Assembly (NCBI GenBank): GCA_030746775.1
Contig: JASLLZ010000007.1
Coordinates: 1 to 64,000 of the forward strand
Source: Rhodospirillales bacterium
GTDB lineage: Bacteria > Pseudomonadota > Alphaproteobacteria > Rhodospirillales > JASLLZ01
Reading direction: 5' to 3'
DNA length: 64,000 nucleotides
Positions 37,681 to 46,255 of this stretch are shown piece by piece; position 1 is the stretch's first letter; every line of letters begins with the position of its first letter. The position numbers were made by a program, and so were the translations under genes. The notes under the pieces were generated by a model. That model did not search any database and had not been told where the DNA came from. It was given only the letters and a program-made list of their open reading frames with translations.

Positions 37681-38445
37681 ATGGCGCGACAAATGAACGG
37701 CAAGGTCGCGGTGGTGACCGGCGGCGGCGCCGGTATCGGCGAGGCCATCTGCCGGGGCTTCGCCAGGGAAGGTTGCCGCGTCGTGGTCGCCGACCGCGAG
37801 GCCGACTGGGCGGCCAAGGTCGCCCAGGACATCCAGGGCCAGGCGGTAACCACCGACGTAACCTCGGAGAGCGAGGTCAAGGCGCTCTTCGAGGCCTGCG
37901 ACGAGGCCTATGGTCGGCTCGACGTTTTGGTCAACAACGCCGGCGTCGTGCCCAGCCAAGTCAGCGCCGAGGACATGGACATGGCCGAATGGGACCAGGT
38001 CATCGCCATCAACGTTCGCGGCGTCCTCTTGTGCACCAAGTATGGAATTCCGCTGTTGAAAAGGGGCGGCGGGGCAATCGTCAACATGTCGTCGAGAGTC
38101 GGCTATCACGGCACGCCCCTGCAAAGCCACTACGCGGCCAGCAAGTTCGCCGTCCGCGGCATCACCGAATCGGTGGCCCACGAGGTCGGTCCCCTGGGCA
38201 TCCGCGTCAACTCGCTATGCCCCGGAACCGTGGAGACCGAAAAACTGCACGAACGTGTCGCCAATCGCGCCAAAACGTCGGGGCGCACGGTCGAAGAGAT
38301 CATGGAAACCACCTTCATCAAGCCAGCCGCCCTGCGCCGCACCATCGCCCCCGATGAGATATCCCAGGCGGCAATTTTCCTCGCCACCGATGCGTCGAGC
38401 GCCATTACCGGCACCCACCTCAAGATCGACGCCGGGCGGCCATGA
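37681..38445 (+). CDS. SDR family oxidoreductase, copy B
   Basis: A 254-residue SDR with TGGGAGIGEAI, VNNAGVVPSQ and YAASK (HYAASKFAV), preceded by GAAGGAGGGAAAC at good spacing from ATG 37681. The tail (IEKLHERV … AITGTHLKIDAGRP) matches the other 254-residue SDRs of the island, which supports a local gene duplication. Its stop overlaps the following enolase-superfamily gene by 4 nt (ATGA at 38442-38445). The tight spacing predicts a common substrate pathway with that enzyme, for example oxidation of a hydroxy-acid intermediate. Confidence 0.87.
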   Translation: MARQMNGKVAVVTGGGAGIGEAICRGFAREGCRVVVADREADWAAKVAQDIQGQAVTTDVTSESEVKALFEACDEAYGRLDVLVNNAGVVPSQVSAEDMDMAEWDQVIAINVRGVLLCTKYGIPLLKRGGGAIVNMSSRVGYHGTPLQSHYAASKFAVRGITESVAHEVGPLGIRVNSLCPGTVETEKLHERVANRAKTSGRTVEEIMETTFIKPAALRRTIAPDEISQAAIFLATDASSAITGTHLKIDAGRP

Positions 38446-39542
38446 AGATCGTCCGCGTCGGCGCCTACCGGGTCGATCTGCCGCGCGAGCGCACCTACAG
38501 GCTGTCGGGCGGGCGGACCAGTTCGTCCTTCGACACCACCGTGGTCAGGGTGGAAAGCGATGCCGGCCTGGTCGGCCTTGGCGAAGTGTGCCCGTTCGGC
38601 GCCGCCTACCTGCCGGCCTATGCCGCCGGGGCAAGGACCGGCATCGCCGAGGTGGCGCCGCACCTGATCGGCGAGGACCCGCGCCAGGTGGAGCGCGTCA
38701 ACCAAACCATGGACATGGCGCTCAAGGGCCACCCTTACGTCAAGTCGGCCCTCGACATGGCGTGCTGGGACCTGCTGGGACAGGCGGCGGGGATGGCGCT
38801 CTCGACCTTGCTCGGCGGGCGATTCGGCGACGATGTGGAACTCTATCAGACCATCCCCCACGGCACGCCCGACGCCATGCGCGCCGGCCTCGTTGAGGCG
38901 CGGGCCGAGGGCTATCGCCGCTTTCAGCCCAAGGTGGGGGGCGAGCCCGATACCGATATCGAGCGTATCATCGCCCTGGCGGCGGAACGCCGGGACGGCG
39001 AAGTGGTGGTGGTCGACGCCAACGGCGGCTGGCTGGCCCACGAGGCGATGCGGGTGGTCGGCGCCGTTGGCGACCTCGACATCACCATCGAACAGCCCTG
39101 CGCCACCTATGAAGCCTGCCTGGCGGTGCGCCGGCTGACCGACCTGCCCCTGGTCCTCGACGAGGTGATCGATTCGGTGGAGGCCCTGTTGCACGCCCAC
39201 GCCGACGGCGCCATGGACGCCATCAACCTCAAGCTTTCCAAGCTCGGCGGGATGACCCGGGCGCGCCAGATACGCGACCTTTGCGTGGCTCTCGGCCTGC
39301 CCATGACGATCGAGGATTCGGGCGGCGGCGATATTATCGGCACAGCCGTCGCCCATCTTGCCCAGGCAACGCCCGAAAAATACCGCTTCGGCGTCTCGTC
39401 GGGCTTCTTCAAGGTCAAGCTGAACACCACCGAAGGCGCGCCCCGCATCGCCCAGGGCCGCGTCTCAGCCCCGATCGGGCCGGGCCTGGGGCTGCGACTC
39501 CGCGCCGAAACCCTGGGCGAGCCCGTCGTCGACGTGACCTGA
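38442..39542 (+). CDS. Enolase-superfamily enzyme, hydroxyproline-betaine-epimerase-like
   Basis: A 366-residue MR/MLE protein. Barrel residues are K164 (FQPKVGG, first Lys position is Pro/Gln, second kept), Asp192/Asn194 (DANGGW), Glu217 (IEQPC), Asp240-Glu241 (VLDEV) and K264 (NLKLSKLGG), then DSGGGDI and a GPGLG end. The IEQPC…YEAC block and the AVAHLAQATPEKY segment resemble 4-hydroxyproline betaine 2-epimerase and cis-3-hydroxyproline dehydratase relatives, with both catalytic Lys positions present. It overlaps the SDR by 4 nt. This assignment rests on recalled similarity, and the exact substrate is unproven. Confidence 0.82.
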   Translation: MKIVRVGAYRVDLPRERTYRLSGGRTSSSFDTTVVRVESDAGLVGLGEVCPFGAAYLPAYAAGARTGIAEVAPHLIGEDPRQVERVNQTMDMALKGHPYVKSALDMACWDLLGQAAGMALSTLLGGRFGDDVELYQTIPHGTPDAMRAGLVEARAEGYRRFQPKVGGEPDTDIERIIALAAERRDGEVVVVDANGGWLAHEAMRVVGAVGDLDITIEQPCATYEACLAVRRLTDLPLVLDEVIDSVEALLHAHADGAMDAINLKLSKLGGMTRARQIRDLCVALGLPMTIEDSGGGDIIGTAVAHLAQATPEKYRFGVSSGFFKVKLNTTEGAPRIAQGRVSAPIGPGLGLRLRAETLGEPVVDVT

Positions 39543-39547
39543 AGCCC

Positions 39548-40957
39548 TCAGATTGTCCCGTCGCGGGCCAGTTCGTCGGTCACCTTGGTAAGCGATTTTT
39601 CGGTGATCTCGACGATGCGGTCGACCTCGTCCGGGGTAATTACCAGGGGCGGCGCGTAGGCCAGGGCGTCGCCGCTCGGCATGGCGCGGACGATCATGCC
39701 GTTCTTGAGGCATTCTTCGGCGACCTTGGCGCTGACCCTGAGCGGCGCCTCGAACGCCTGTTTGGTTTTCTTGTCGGCAACGAACTCGATGGCGGCCAGC
39801 AGGCCGACACCCCTGACCTCGCCGACCAGGGGGTGGTCGGCGAAGACCTGGTTCATGCGTTTCAGCATGTAGCCGCCGGTGCGCTTGGCGTTACCGGCCA
39901 GGTCCTCGCCCTCGACGATATCGAGGTTGGCCATCGCCGCGGCGGCGCCGAGGGGATGGCCGGAATAGGTATAGCCGTGGGTGAAAATGCCGAACTGCTC
40001 CGAGCCCCGGCACAGGACCTCCCACACCCGCTCGCCGACGATGCTGCCCGACAACGGCACGTAACCGCTGGTCAGCCCCTTGGCGATGGTCATCAGGTCG
40101 GGCTTCATATCATAGGTCTGGGAACCGAAGTTGGAGCCCGTGCGCCCGAACCCGCAAACCACCTCGTCGGCGATCAGCAAAACGTCGTGCTTGTCGAGGA
40201 CCTTCTGGATTTCCCCCCAGTATCCCTCGGGCGGCGGCATGATGCCGCCCGTTCCCATTGCCGGTTCGCCGATGAAGGCGGCGACGGTTTCGGGGCCTTC
40301 TTCCTCTATCAGGGCGTCAAGATCGGCGGCGCACTTCCTGGCGAAGTCACGCTCGCTCATGCCCTCCTCGGCGTAGCGGTAATGGTGCGGCGTCGTCGTG
40401 TGGCGCACCATGGGAAGCGGCAGGTCGAAGGCTTGGTGGAACGACGGAATGCCGGTCATGCTGCCCGACAAGATGGTCAGCCCGTGATAGGCGAAGCGCC
40501 GGGCGATGATCTTCTTCTTGTTGGGCCGGCCGAGGACGTTGTTGTAGTACCAGACGATCTTGACCTGGGTCTCGTTGGCGTCCGATCCCGACATGCCGTA
40601 GTAGATCTTGCTCATGTTCTCGGGCGCCATGCGCAGGACACGGTCCGAGAGCCGGATGAGGGGTTCGTTGGAGGCACCCCGGTAGGTATGGAAGTAGGGC
40701 AGCTTCTTGGCCTGTTCGTAGATCGCCTCGGCGATCTCGGTGCGCCCGTAGCCGACGTTGACGCAATAAAGACCGGCGAAGGCGTCGATCAAATCCCGGC
40801 CCTGGCTGTCAACGATGTGGATGCCGTGGCCGGTCTCCATGATCTGGGGATCGCCGAGCGCGCCCGAGGCATAGGCCTTCAAATCGGTGTTGGGATGGAC
40901 GATGCTTTGGCGGTCCATCTCTTCCAGCGTCAGGTTGTGGGCGGTATCCAGGGTCAC
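39548..40957 (-). CDS. Class III (omega) aminotransferase
   Basis: A 469-residue fold-type I class III aminotransferase. The PLP lysine is in TIAKGLTSGYVPL, preceded by the DEVVCGFGRTG motif (Asp on pyridine N); MSGSDANETQVK is the phosphate-binding loop and THGYTYSGHPLG the family hallmark. Beta-alanine:pyruvate or other omega-amine specificities are typical. GTG 40957 is used with AAAAGGAAAATGCC upstream; the longer frame to 41089 lies inside the neighbouring dioxygenase. It is convergent with the enolase-superfamily gene (6 nt apart) and may share a transcript with the dioxygenase 26 nt upstream. Confidence 0.87.
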   Translation of the reverse strand: MTLDTAHNLTLEEMDRQSIVHPNTDLKAYASGALGDPQIMETGHGIHIVDSQGRDLIDAFAGLYCVNVGYGRTEIAEAIYEQAKKLPYFHTYRGASNEPLIRLSDRVLRMAPENMSKIYYGMSGSDANETQVKIVWYYNNVLGRPNKKKIIARRFAYHGLTILSGSMTGIPSFHQAFDLPLPMVRHTTTPHHYRYAEEGMSERDFARKCAADLDALIEEEGPETVAAFIGEPAMGTGGIMPPPEGYWGEIQKVLDKHDVLLIADEVVCGFGRTGSNFGSQTYDMKPDLMTIAKGLTSGYVPLSGSIVGERVWEVLCRGSEQFGIFTHGYTYSGHPLGAAAAMANLDIVEGEDLAGNAKRTGGYMLKRMNQVFADHPLVGEVRGVGLLAAIEFVADKKTKQAFEAPLRVSAKVAEECLKNGMIVRAMPSGDALAYAPPLVITPDEVDRIVEITEKSLTKVTDELARDGTI

Positions 40958-40983
40958 GGCATTTTCCTTTTCGACATTGGGGT

Positions 40984-41841
40984 TCAGACGGGCACCCGGT
41001 CGTCCATGATGGTGGTGCGGTGCATGTGACGCCGGTAACGGTTTTGATCGAAGGGCGTGGCCGCGTGGTAGGTACAGCGGTTGTCCCACAGCAATGCGTC
41101 GCCCGGCCGCCAGCGGTGAGTGTAGACGAAACGGGGCTGGATGGCGAACTCCCTCAGTTCGCGCAATAAGGCGTCGCCCTCGTCCTCGGGCAGGCCCTCG
41201 ACGGTGCCGGCCGTGACATCACCGATGAAAAGCGCTTTGCGCCCGGTTTCGGGGTGGGTGCGCACGAGGGGATGGAACACGTCCGCGTAGGCCGCCTTCT
41301 GGGCGTCGGTCAGGGGCGGCTTGTCGGGATAGTTGATGGGCCAGGACTTGACGCGGCTGACCCGGTTCGTCCGCCCGTCGACACGGCGCTTGGTATCCTT
41401 GGCCAAGGCCTCGTAGGCGGCGTACATGTTGGCGAACAGCGTGTCGCCGACGCCGGGCGCCGACGGCACCTCGATGGCGTGCAGAAAGCCCGCCATGGCG
41501 GGAATGCGCTCGAAATAAAGATCGACGTGCCAGAACTGGCCGCCGCCCGGATTGCCCACGAATTCGCCATTCTTCTTGAGGGTGGACAGCACCAAAATCT
41601 CGGGGTGGCCGTCGAGGGTCTTCTCGGCCTTGAGATCGGTGTTCAACCGCCCGAAGCGCCGGCTGATGGCAAGGTGCTGCTCGACGCTCATGCCATGGAG
41701 GTCGCGGAACACCAAAACCAGGGCTTCGAGCCATGCCGCGCGGAGGGTCTCAAACGTCTTATCGTCCAGGGGCCGGGAAAGATCGAGGCCGATGACCTCT
41801 GCTCCCAGGGCCGCCGACAGAGGCTTTATCTCGATGCCCAT
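40984..41841 (-). CDS. TauD/TfdA-family 2-oxoglutarate dioxygenase
   Basis: A 285-residue Fe(II)/2OG enzyme. The triad is His105-X-Asp107 (FWHVDLYF) and the His in CTYHAATPFD; R-rich RRHMHRTTI binds 2OG. Members cleave sulfonates, phenoxyacetates or hydroxylate carnitine/lysine derivatives. It is flanked by the aminotransferase and RidA genes on the same strand, and is unlike the PhyH-type oxygenases at 30519 and 58042. The minus-strand run 39548-43191 (aminotransferase, dioxygenase, RidA, DHDPS-fold lyase) is closely spaced (26, 3 and 36 nt) and looks like one operon. Confidence 0.87.
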   Translation of the reverse strand: MGIEIKPLSAALGAEVIGLDLSRPLDDKTFETLRAAWLEALVLVFRDLHGMSVEQHLAISRRFGRLNTDLKAEKTLDGHPEILVLSTLKKNGEFVGNPGGGQFWHVDLYFERIPAMAGFLHAIEVPSAPGVGDTLFANMYAAYEALAKDTKRRVDGRTNRVSRVKSWPINYPDKPPLTDAQKAAYADVFHPLVRTHPETGRKALFIGDVTAGTVEGLPEDEGDALLRELREFAIQPRFVYTHRWRPGDALLWDNRCTYHAATPFDQNRYRRHMHRTTIMDDRVPV

Positions 41842-41844
41842 CCC

Positions 41845-42231
41845 CTAGGTCGCCGCGGCGACGGCCTCGATCTCGACCAACATATCAGGACGCGCAAGGC
41901 CCTTGACGATAAGCAGGGTCGAGGCCGGCTTGACGCCGCTGAGGACCCGGTCGCGGACTTCGCGGAAGGTCAAGATATCTTCCTCGCAGGTCAGGAAAAT
42001 ACCGATCTTGACCAGGTTCTCGTATCCCATGCCGGCCGATTCCAAGATACACAGGATTTTCTTCCATATGTCTTCCATCTGAGCCTCTACGCCCTCGACA
42101 ACGGTGCCGTCGGGACGAACGGCGATCTGGCCCGAGATGTAGAGCCAGCGGGCGCCCGGGGCGACCTCTATGGCCTGGGAGATGAGGTTGCTCGGGGGCG
42201 GCAGATCCATGGGATTGTGGTATGTCAGCAT
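41845..42231 (-). CDS. RidA/YjgF-family imine deaminase
   Basis: A 128-residue RidA-family protein. Hydrophobic ISGQIAVRPDGTVV, LVKIGIFL and the C-terminal ARPDMLVEIEAVA with the carboxylate-binding Arg114 are present. RidA enzymes hydrolyse enamine/imine intermediates, for instance those released by amino-acid oxidases, to keto acids plus ammonia. This fits well in a cluster rich in D-amino-acid-oxidase-like flavoproteins, though the closest of those are on separate transcripts. It is 3 nt from the dioxygenase and 36 nt from the lyase upstream. Confidence 0.87.
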   Translation of the reverse strand: MLTYHNPMDLPPPSNLISQAIEVAPGARWLYISGQIAVRPDGTVVEGVEAQMEDIWKKILCILESAGMGYENLVKIGIFLTCEEDILTFREVRDRVLSGVKPASTLLIVKGLARPDMLVEIEAVAAAT

Positions 42232-42267
42232 GATTGTTTCCTCCCCGGCGCGGTGCGGTGCGCCGGA

Positions 42268-43191
42268 CTATTCCGCCGCCGCCCGCTCGGCAACGCTCAG
42301 TCCAAAGTCCCGAAAGCCCTGGCGCAATTCTTCCAGGTGGGGCTCGCCCAGGGGCTGCAAGGGCGGGCGCGGATAGCCGCCGGGCAAGCCGCGGACGTTC
42401 ATCGCCGCCTTGAAGGCGGCGTAGATGTTACGCCCGCTGCCGTCGATCAGTTGGCGCAGGAGAAGTCCCTTCTTCTGCAACTCCAGCGCCCGTTCCCGAT
42501 CCCCTTCCATGGTCGCGTAGTAGATGTCGTTACCATCCTTGCCCCAGTAGTTCTGGATGCCCTCCACGTAGCCGACGGCGCCGACCGTCAACGCCGCGAC
42601 CCCGAACAGACCGCCGGGGCCGATGAGCACCCGGATACGGTCGCCGGCAAGGACCAGGGTCTCGTAGAAGTTATTGAAATCGCGCGAACTTTCCTTGATC
42701 GCCACGACGTTTTTCACATCCGCCAGCCGGTCCACCATCCCCGGCGTCAGCCGATTGGCGGCCGACGGGATGTTGTAGAGCAAGATCGGCAAATCGGTGG
42801 CGTCGGAGACGGTCTCGTAAAACGTGATGATGTCGTCGGGACCCGGATGGACGAAATACGACGGCAGGACCATGGCGCCGTCGCAGCCGGCCTCCTTGGC
42901 CGCGTCGACAAGTTCGATGACCTCGCCCGGCGTGATCGCCCCGGCGCCGCCAATGACCGTCGCCCGTCCGTCCGCCGCATCGACGCAAAGGCGCATCACC
43001 GCCTTGCGTTCGTCCATGGATTGGGCCCAGAACTCGCCGGTGCAGCCGTTGGCGAGCAGGCCCGTGCAGCCGTAGCCGATGCACAGTTCGACGTTGCGCC
43101 GGTAGGCCGCCTCGTCGATCCGCCCCTCGGCATCGAAGGGCGTCACCAGGGCGACCCAGGGTCCGTGCCAGTCGACCGAATTCTTGTCCAT
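42268..43191 (-). CDS. DHDPS-fold lyase, type DKxxVDWHG copy A
   Basis: A 307-residue enzyme with Schiff-base Lys166 (AIKESSRD), Tyr139 (LLYNIPS) and pyruvate loop GCTGEFW. It begins MDKNSVDWHGPWVAL, the same start as the paralogue at 54689 (MDKSTVDWHG), and differs from the KTYT type at 35808/60077. Probable roles are keto-acid aldolase or pyrroline-4-hydroxy-2-carboxylate deaminase. It leads the 39548-43191 operon on the minus strand, 55 nt from the 3' end of the next minus-strand gene, without a clear promoter call. Confidence 0.87.
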   Translation of the reverse strand: MDKNSVDWHGPWVALVTPFDAEGRIDEAAYRRNVELCIGYGCTGLLANGCTGEFWAQSMDERKAVMRLCVDAADGRATVIGGAGAITPGEVIELVDAAKEAGCDGAMVLPSYFVHPGPDDIITFYETVSDATDLPILLYNIPSAANRLTPGMVDRLADVKNVVAIKESSRDFNNFYETLVLAGDRIRVLIGPGGLFGVAALTVGAVGYVEGIQNYWGKDGNDIYYATMEGDRERALELQKKGLLLRQLIDGSGRNIYAAFKAAMNVRGLPGGYPRPPLQPLGEPHLEELRQGFRDFGLSVAERAAAE

Positions 43192-43246
43192 GGCAACCTC
43201 TCTCGTGCTGGTTCGCTCCTGACCCGGGATGGGTTGGTACAGAGGA

Positions 43247-44347
43247 TCAGCGGCGCGGCAATATCACCTCGGCGGTGCCCTTGGTCGCCAGGTCGCCGAC
43301 CTGATTGGTGCCCGTGATTTCCAGGCTGACGGTGCCCGTCTCGTCTTCCTTTTCAGCCACCTTGCCGCGATAAATCACAACGTCGCCATAGATTCCGGCC
43401 TGGCGCACCTGTACGTCGAGTTTCTTGAGAAAGCCGTCGTCGCCCATCCAATTGGTGACCAGGGGGGCGACCCAGGCAAAACGCATGACGCCGTTGTCGA
43501 ACGGACCCGGCATGCCGCGGCCGGCGGCGAGGTTGATGTCTTCGTGCTGTTGCGAGTACTTAACCGGAAAATTGAGGGCCTTGTTGACGGCAACCGCGTG
43601 GGGCGCCTTCTCGAGATCGAGAAAGCCCCACCGCCCGGCCTTATACGACGGCCCGATGGCGGCGTTCCAGGCAACCATGTCGCCGATGGTCAGGGGCCCG
43701 CGTGTGATGGAGGGAATTTCGAGACCGATTTCCACGTCTTCGAAGGTGAGTGTATCGCCGCCGGTTCGCTTCTCGGCCTTGAAGGCGGCTTCCAATTGGG
43801 CCAGGTCGGCGTCCGAACATTGGTTGATGGGGCGCTCGAACATCACCGCGTCGCCGACCTGGGTCGCCATGATCATGGTGGCGGTTGCCGTGCCGACGAC
43901 CTTGTCGTCCTGGTCGAGATAGGAGACGGCGGAAATGACGAAGTTGAGCCGCCGGCCTTCCTTGTTGCGCTTCTCGAAGAACTTTTCCTGCTTGGAGACA
44001 GCGCGCAGACGGTCGCCGAGGCGGATCGGCCGCTCCCATTCATAGGCGACACCGCCGATGAGCGACGCCAGCGGCGCCTTCATGGGTGCCCCGTGCAACA
44101 TCGGATAGAGGACCGAGACGAGATAGGCGGGAGGCGCCAAGAGCGTCCCGTGGCTGGTTTTCGCCGCATAGTCGGCATCCAGCCACAGGGGATTGTCGTC
44201 GTCGGTGCCATAGGCGAAATGGCGGATCGAATCGGCCGTCACGTCGTAATTCCAGGTCTCGCGCTCGCGCACTTCCTTGCCGGTCAGCTTTTCGGTCTCG
44301 GCAATCCATTCGTCGATGCGCGCGTCGATTTCTTCCATCGATGTCAT
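43247..44347 (-). CDS. FAS1-like/MaoC-like double-hotdog dehydratase domain protein
   Basis: A 366-residue double-hotdog protein. An N-terminal FAS1-like dehydratase domain (residues 1-170, WLDADYAAKTSHGTLLAPP) and a C-terminal MaoC-like hotdog (about 200-366, with YKAGRWGFLDL and KYSQQHEDIN) are visible. Such proteins hydrate enoyl-CoA or dehydrate hydroxyacyl-CoA, and can act on mesaconyl- or 3-hydroxyacyl-type substrates. ATG 44347 (GAAGGAGACGGCT before it) is preferred to a TTG 15 nt upstream. It lies 11 nt from the quinone-oxidoreductase-like gene, same strand. Confidence 0.8.
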   Translation of the reverse strand: MTSMEEIDARIDEWIAETEKLTGKEVRERETWNYDVTADSIRHFAYGTDDDNPLWLDADYAAKTSHGTLLAPPAYLVSVLYPMLHGAPMKAPLASLIGGVAYEWERPIRLGDRLRAVSKQEKFFEKRNKEGRRLNFVISAVSYLDQDDKVVGTATATMIMATQVGDAVMFERPINQCSDADLAQLEAAFKAEKRTGGDTLTFEDVEIGLEIPSITRGPLTIGDMVAWNAAIGPSYKAGRWGFLDLEKAPHAVAVNKALNFPVKYSQQHEDINLAAGRGMPGPFDNGVMRFAWVAPLVTNWMGDDGFLKKLDVQVRQAGIYGDVVIYRGKVAEKEDETGTVSLEITGTNQVGDLATKGTAEVILPRR

Positions 44348-44358
44348 AGCCGTCTCCT

Positions 44359-45360
44359 TCAAACCTCAAGCATGATCTTGCCCACATGGGCTGAGCTTTC
44401 CATCAGCCGGTGGGCATCGGCCGCCTCGGCCAGGGGAAAGGTCTCGTGGACCAGGGGCTTGAGCCGGCCCGCGTCGAACAACGGCCAGACCTTTTCCTCC
44501 AGTTCCCGCGCCGTCGCAGTTTTGAAGGCATCGGTCTGCGAGCGCAGGGTGGAGCCGGTCAGGGTCAGACGCTTGAGCATCACCGACATCATATTGAGCT
44601 CGGCCTTCGGCCCCTTGTTGAAGGCAAGATGGATCATGCGCCCATCGAGGGCCAGGGCCTTGATGTTGCGCTGCATGTAATCGCCGCCGACGATGTCCAA
44701 GATGACATTGGCGCCGCGTGCCGGGGATTCGCCCTTGACCACCTCGACGAAGTCCTCGTTCTCGTAATTGATCACCCGATCGGCGCCAAGATCGGCGCAG
44801 GCGGCGCAGCGTGCATCCGGGCTGTCGGTGGCGAAGACCTTCGCGCCGAAGGCCTTGGCCAACTGGATGGCGGTGGTGCCGATGCCGCCGGCGCCGCCAT
44901 GAACAAGGAGCACCTCGCCCTCTTTCAGCCCGGCCCGGCGGAAGACGTTGCTCCACACGGTGAAATAGGTCTCGGGCAGGCCCGCCGCCTCGACTGGGCT
45001 CAGGCCGCCTGGGACGGCCAGGCAATGGTCGGCCAGCACGGCGCAAAAACCCGCGTAACCGCCGCCGTTGGTCAAGGCGCAAACCGCGTCGCCGTCGCGC
45101 CACCGCCCGGCCCCTTCGCCGACGGCGACGACGGTGCCGGCGATCTCCAGGCCAAGAAGGTCCGAAGCACCCTTGGGCGGCGGATAGAGGCCGCGGCGTT
45201 GCATCAAATCGGGTCCGTTAACCCCCGCCGCCGCGACCTTGACCAGAACCTCGCCGGGTCCGGGTTCGGGCACCGGTCTCTCGGCGGATTTCAGGACCTC
45301 GGGTCCACCGCTTTCGGCAATTTCGACGACCGGCATGGTGTCGGGCAATGCGGCACTCAT
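44359..45360 (-). CDS. Quinone oxidoreductase-like medium-chain dehydrogenase (PIG3 type)
   Basis: A 333-residue MDR protein without structural zinc. The N-terminal GroES-like domain has PEPGPGEVLVKVAAAGVNGPDL and the GLEIAGTVVAVG strand; the Rossmann NADPH motif is HGGAGGIGTTAIQLAK. The family reduces quinones or the C=C of enones and, in some cases, enoyl-CoA. It is likely cotranscribed with the hotdog dehydratase 11 nt downstream. ATG 45360 is supported by GAAACATTCAGCC spacing only weakly. The 215-nt region to the next plus-strand gene is divergent and probably carries both promoters. Confidence 0.85.
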   Translation of the reverse strand: MSAALPDTMPVVEIAESGGPEVLKSAERPVPEPGPGEVLVKVAAAGVNGPDLMQRRGLYPPPKGASDLLGLEIAGTVVAVGEGAGRWRDGDAVCALTNGGGYAGFCAVLADHCLAVPGGLSPVEAAGLPETYFTVWSNVFRRAGLKEGEVLLVHGGAGGIGTTAIQLAKAFGAKVFATDSPDARCAACADLGADRVINYENEDFVEVVKGESPARGANVILDIVGGDYMQRNIKALALDGRMIHLAFNKGPKAELNMMSVMLKRLTLTGSTLRSQTDAFKTATARELEEKVWPLFDAGRLKPLVHETFPLAEAADAHRLMESSAHVGKIMLEV

Positions 45361-45575
45361 GGCTGAATGTTTCCCTTTGATGAGATATCGGGGGCCGTTT
45401 CCGAATCCTGGGCCCAAGGATACTGGTACAGCAAGGCCTTTCGCGCTGTCAAACGCCGGTCCACCGTTAACGGCGTTGCCCGCCCAGTCTTTTTCGGCGT
45501 ATGTATCGGGTCGGCTATAGAGAGGAACGGTGCCCCGCGACGGACGTGGCGGGTAACGGGCGCCGGTGATCGCCG

Positions 45576-46247
45576 ATGAAAAACAAACGGGTCGACTCCC
45601 CAGCCGAAGCGGTTGCCGATATCGCCGACGGCGCGACGGTGATGGTTGCCGGTTTTGGACGGAGCGGCGTTCCGGAAGGCCTCACCGATGCCGTCTGCGA
45701 GCGTGGCGTCAAGGGACTGACCGTCATCAGCAACAACTCAGGCACGGCCAAGACCGGCGTCGCGCGCTTGCTGTTGGAAGGCTGCGTCGAAAAAATCATC
45801 TGCAGCTTTCCCCGGGCCAGCGAATCGGGTGTCTTCAAGGACATGTTCGACGCCGGCAAGGTTGACCTTGAGCTGGTTCCTCAAGGGATACTGGCCGAAA
45901 GAATCCGGGCTGGCGGCTCCGGCCTGGCGGGCTTCCTCACCCTCACCGGCGTCGGCACCGAACTGGCCGAAGGCAAGCCGACGATGGAGGTGGGCGGCGC
46001 CGAATATCTCCTGGAAATGGGGCTGCGCGCCGATGTCGCCCTGATCAAGGCGCGGCAGGTCGATGGGCGCGGCAACCTGACCTACCGCAAGGCGGCGCGC
46101 AACTTCAATCCGATCATGGCGACGGCGGCCGATATGGTCATCGTCCAGGCCCACGAGGAGGTCCCGATCGGTGCCCTGGACGGCGAACACGTCGTCACAC
46201 CGGGTATTTACGTCGATCGCTACTGCGTCTTCCAACAGGAACCCTAG
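45576..46247 (+). CDS. 3-oxoacid CoA-transferase, subunit A
   Basis: A 223-residue alpha subunit with the AGFGRSGVPEGL start and NNSGTAKTGVARLL, and the KIICSFPRA segment. It functions as a heteromer with the gene at 46256 to transfer CoA from succinyl-CoA to a 3-oxo acid (acetoacetate or beta-ketoadipate type). Family alpha subunits provide part of the CoA site but not the catalytic Glu. ATG 45576 overlaps nothing upstream; a TATAGA box at 45516-45521 may be a -10 element (weak). The thiolase and 3-hydroxyacyl-CoA dehydrogenase nearby fit a CoA thioester degradation branch. Confidence 0.87.
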   Translation: MKNKRVDSPAEAVADIADGATVMVAGFGRSGVPEGLTDAVCERGVKGLTVISNNSGTAKTGVARLLLEGCVEKIICSFPRASESGVFKDMFDAGKVDLELVPQGILAERIRAGGSGLAGFLTLTGVGTELAEGKPTMEVGGAEYLLEMGLRADVALIKARQVDGRGNLTYRKAARNFNPIMATAADMVIVQAHEEVPIGALDGEHVVTPGIYVDRYCVFQQEP

Positions 46248-46255
46248 GCGGAAAC

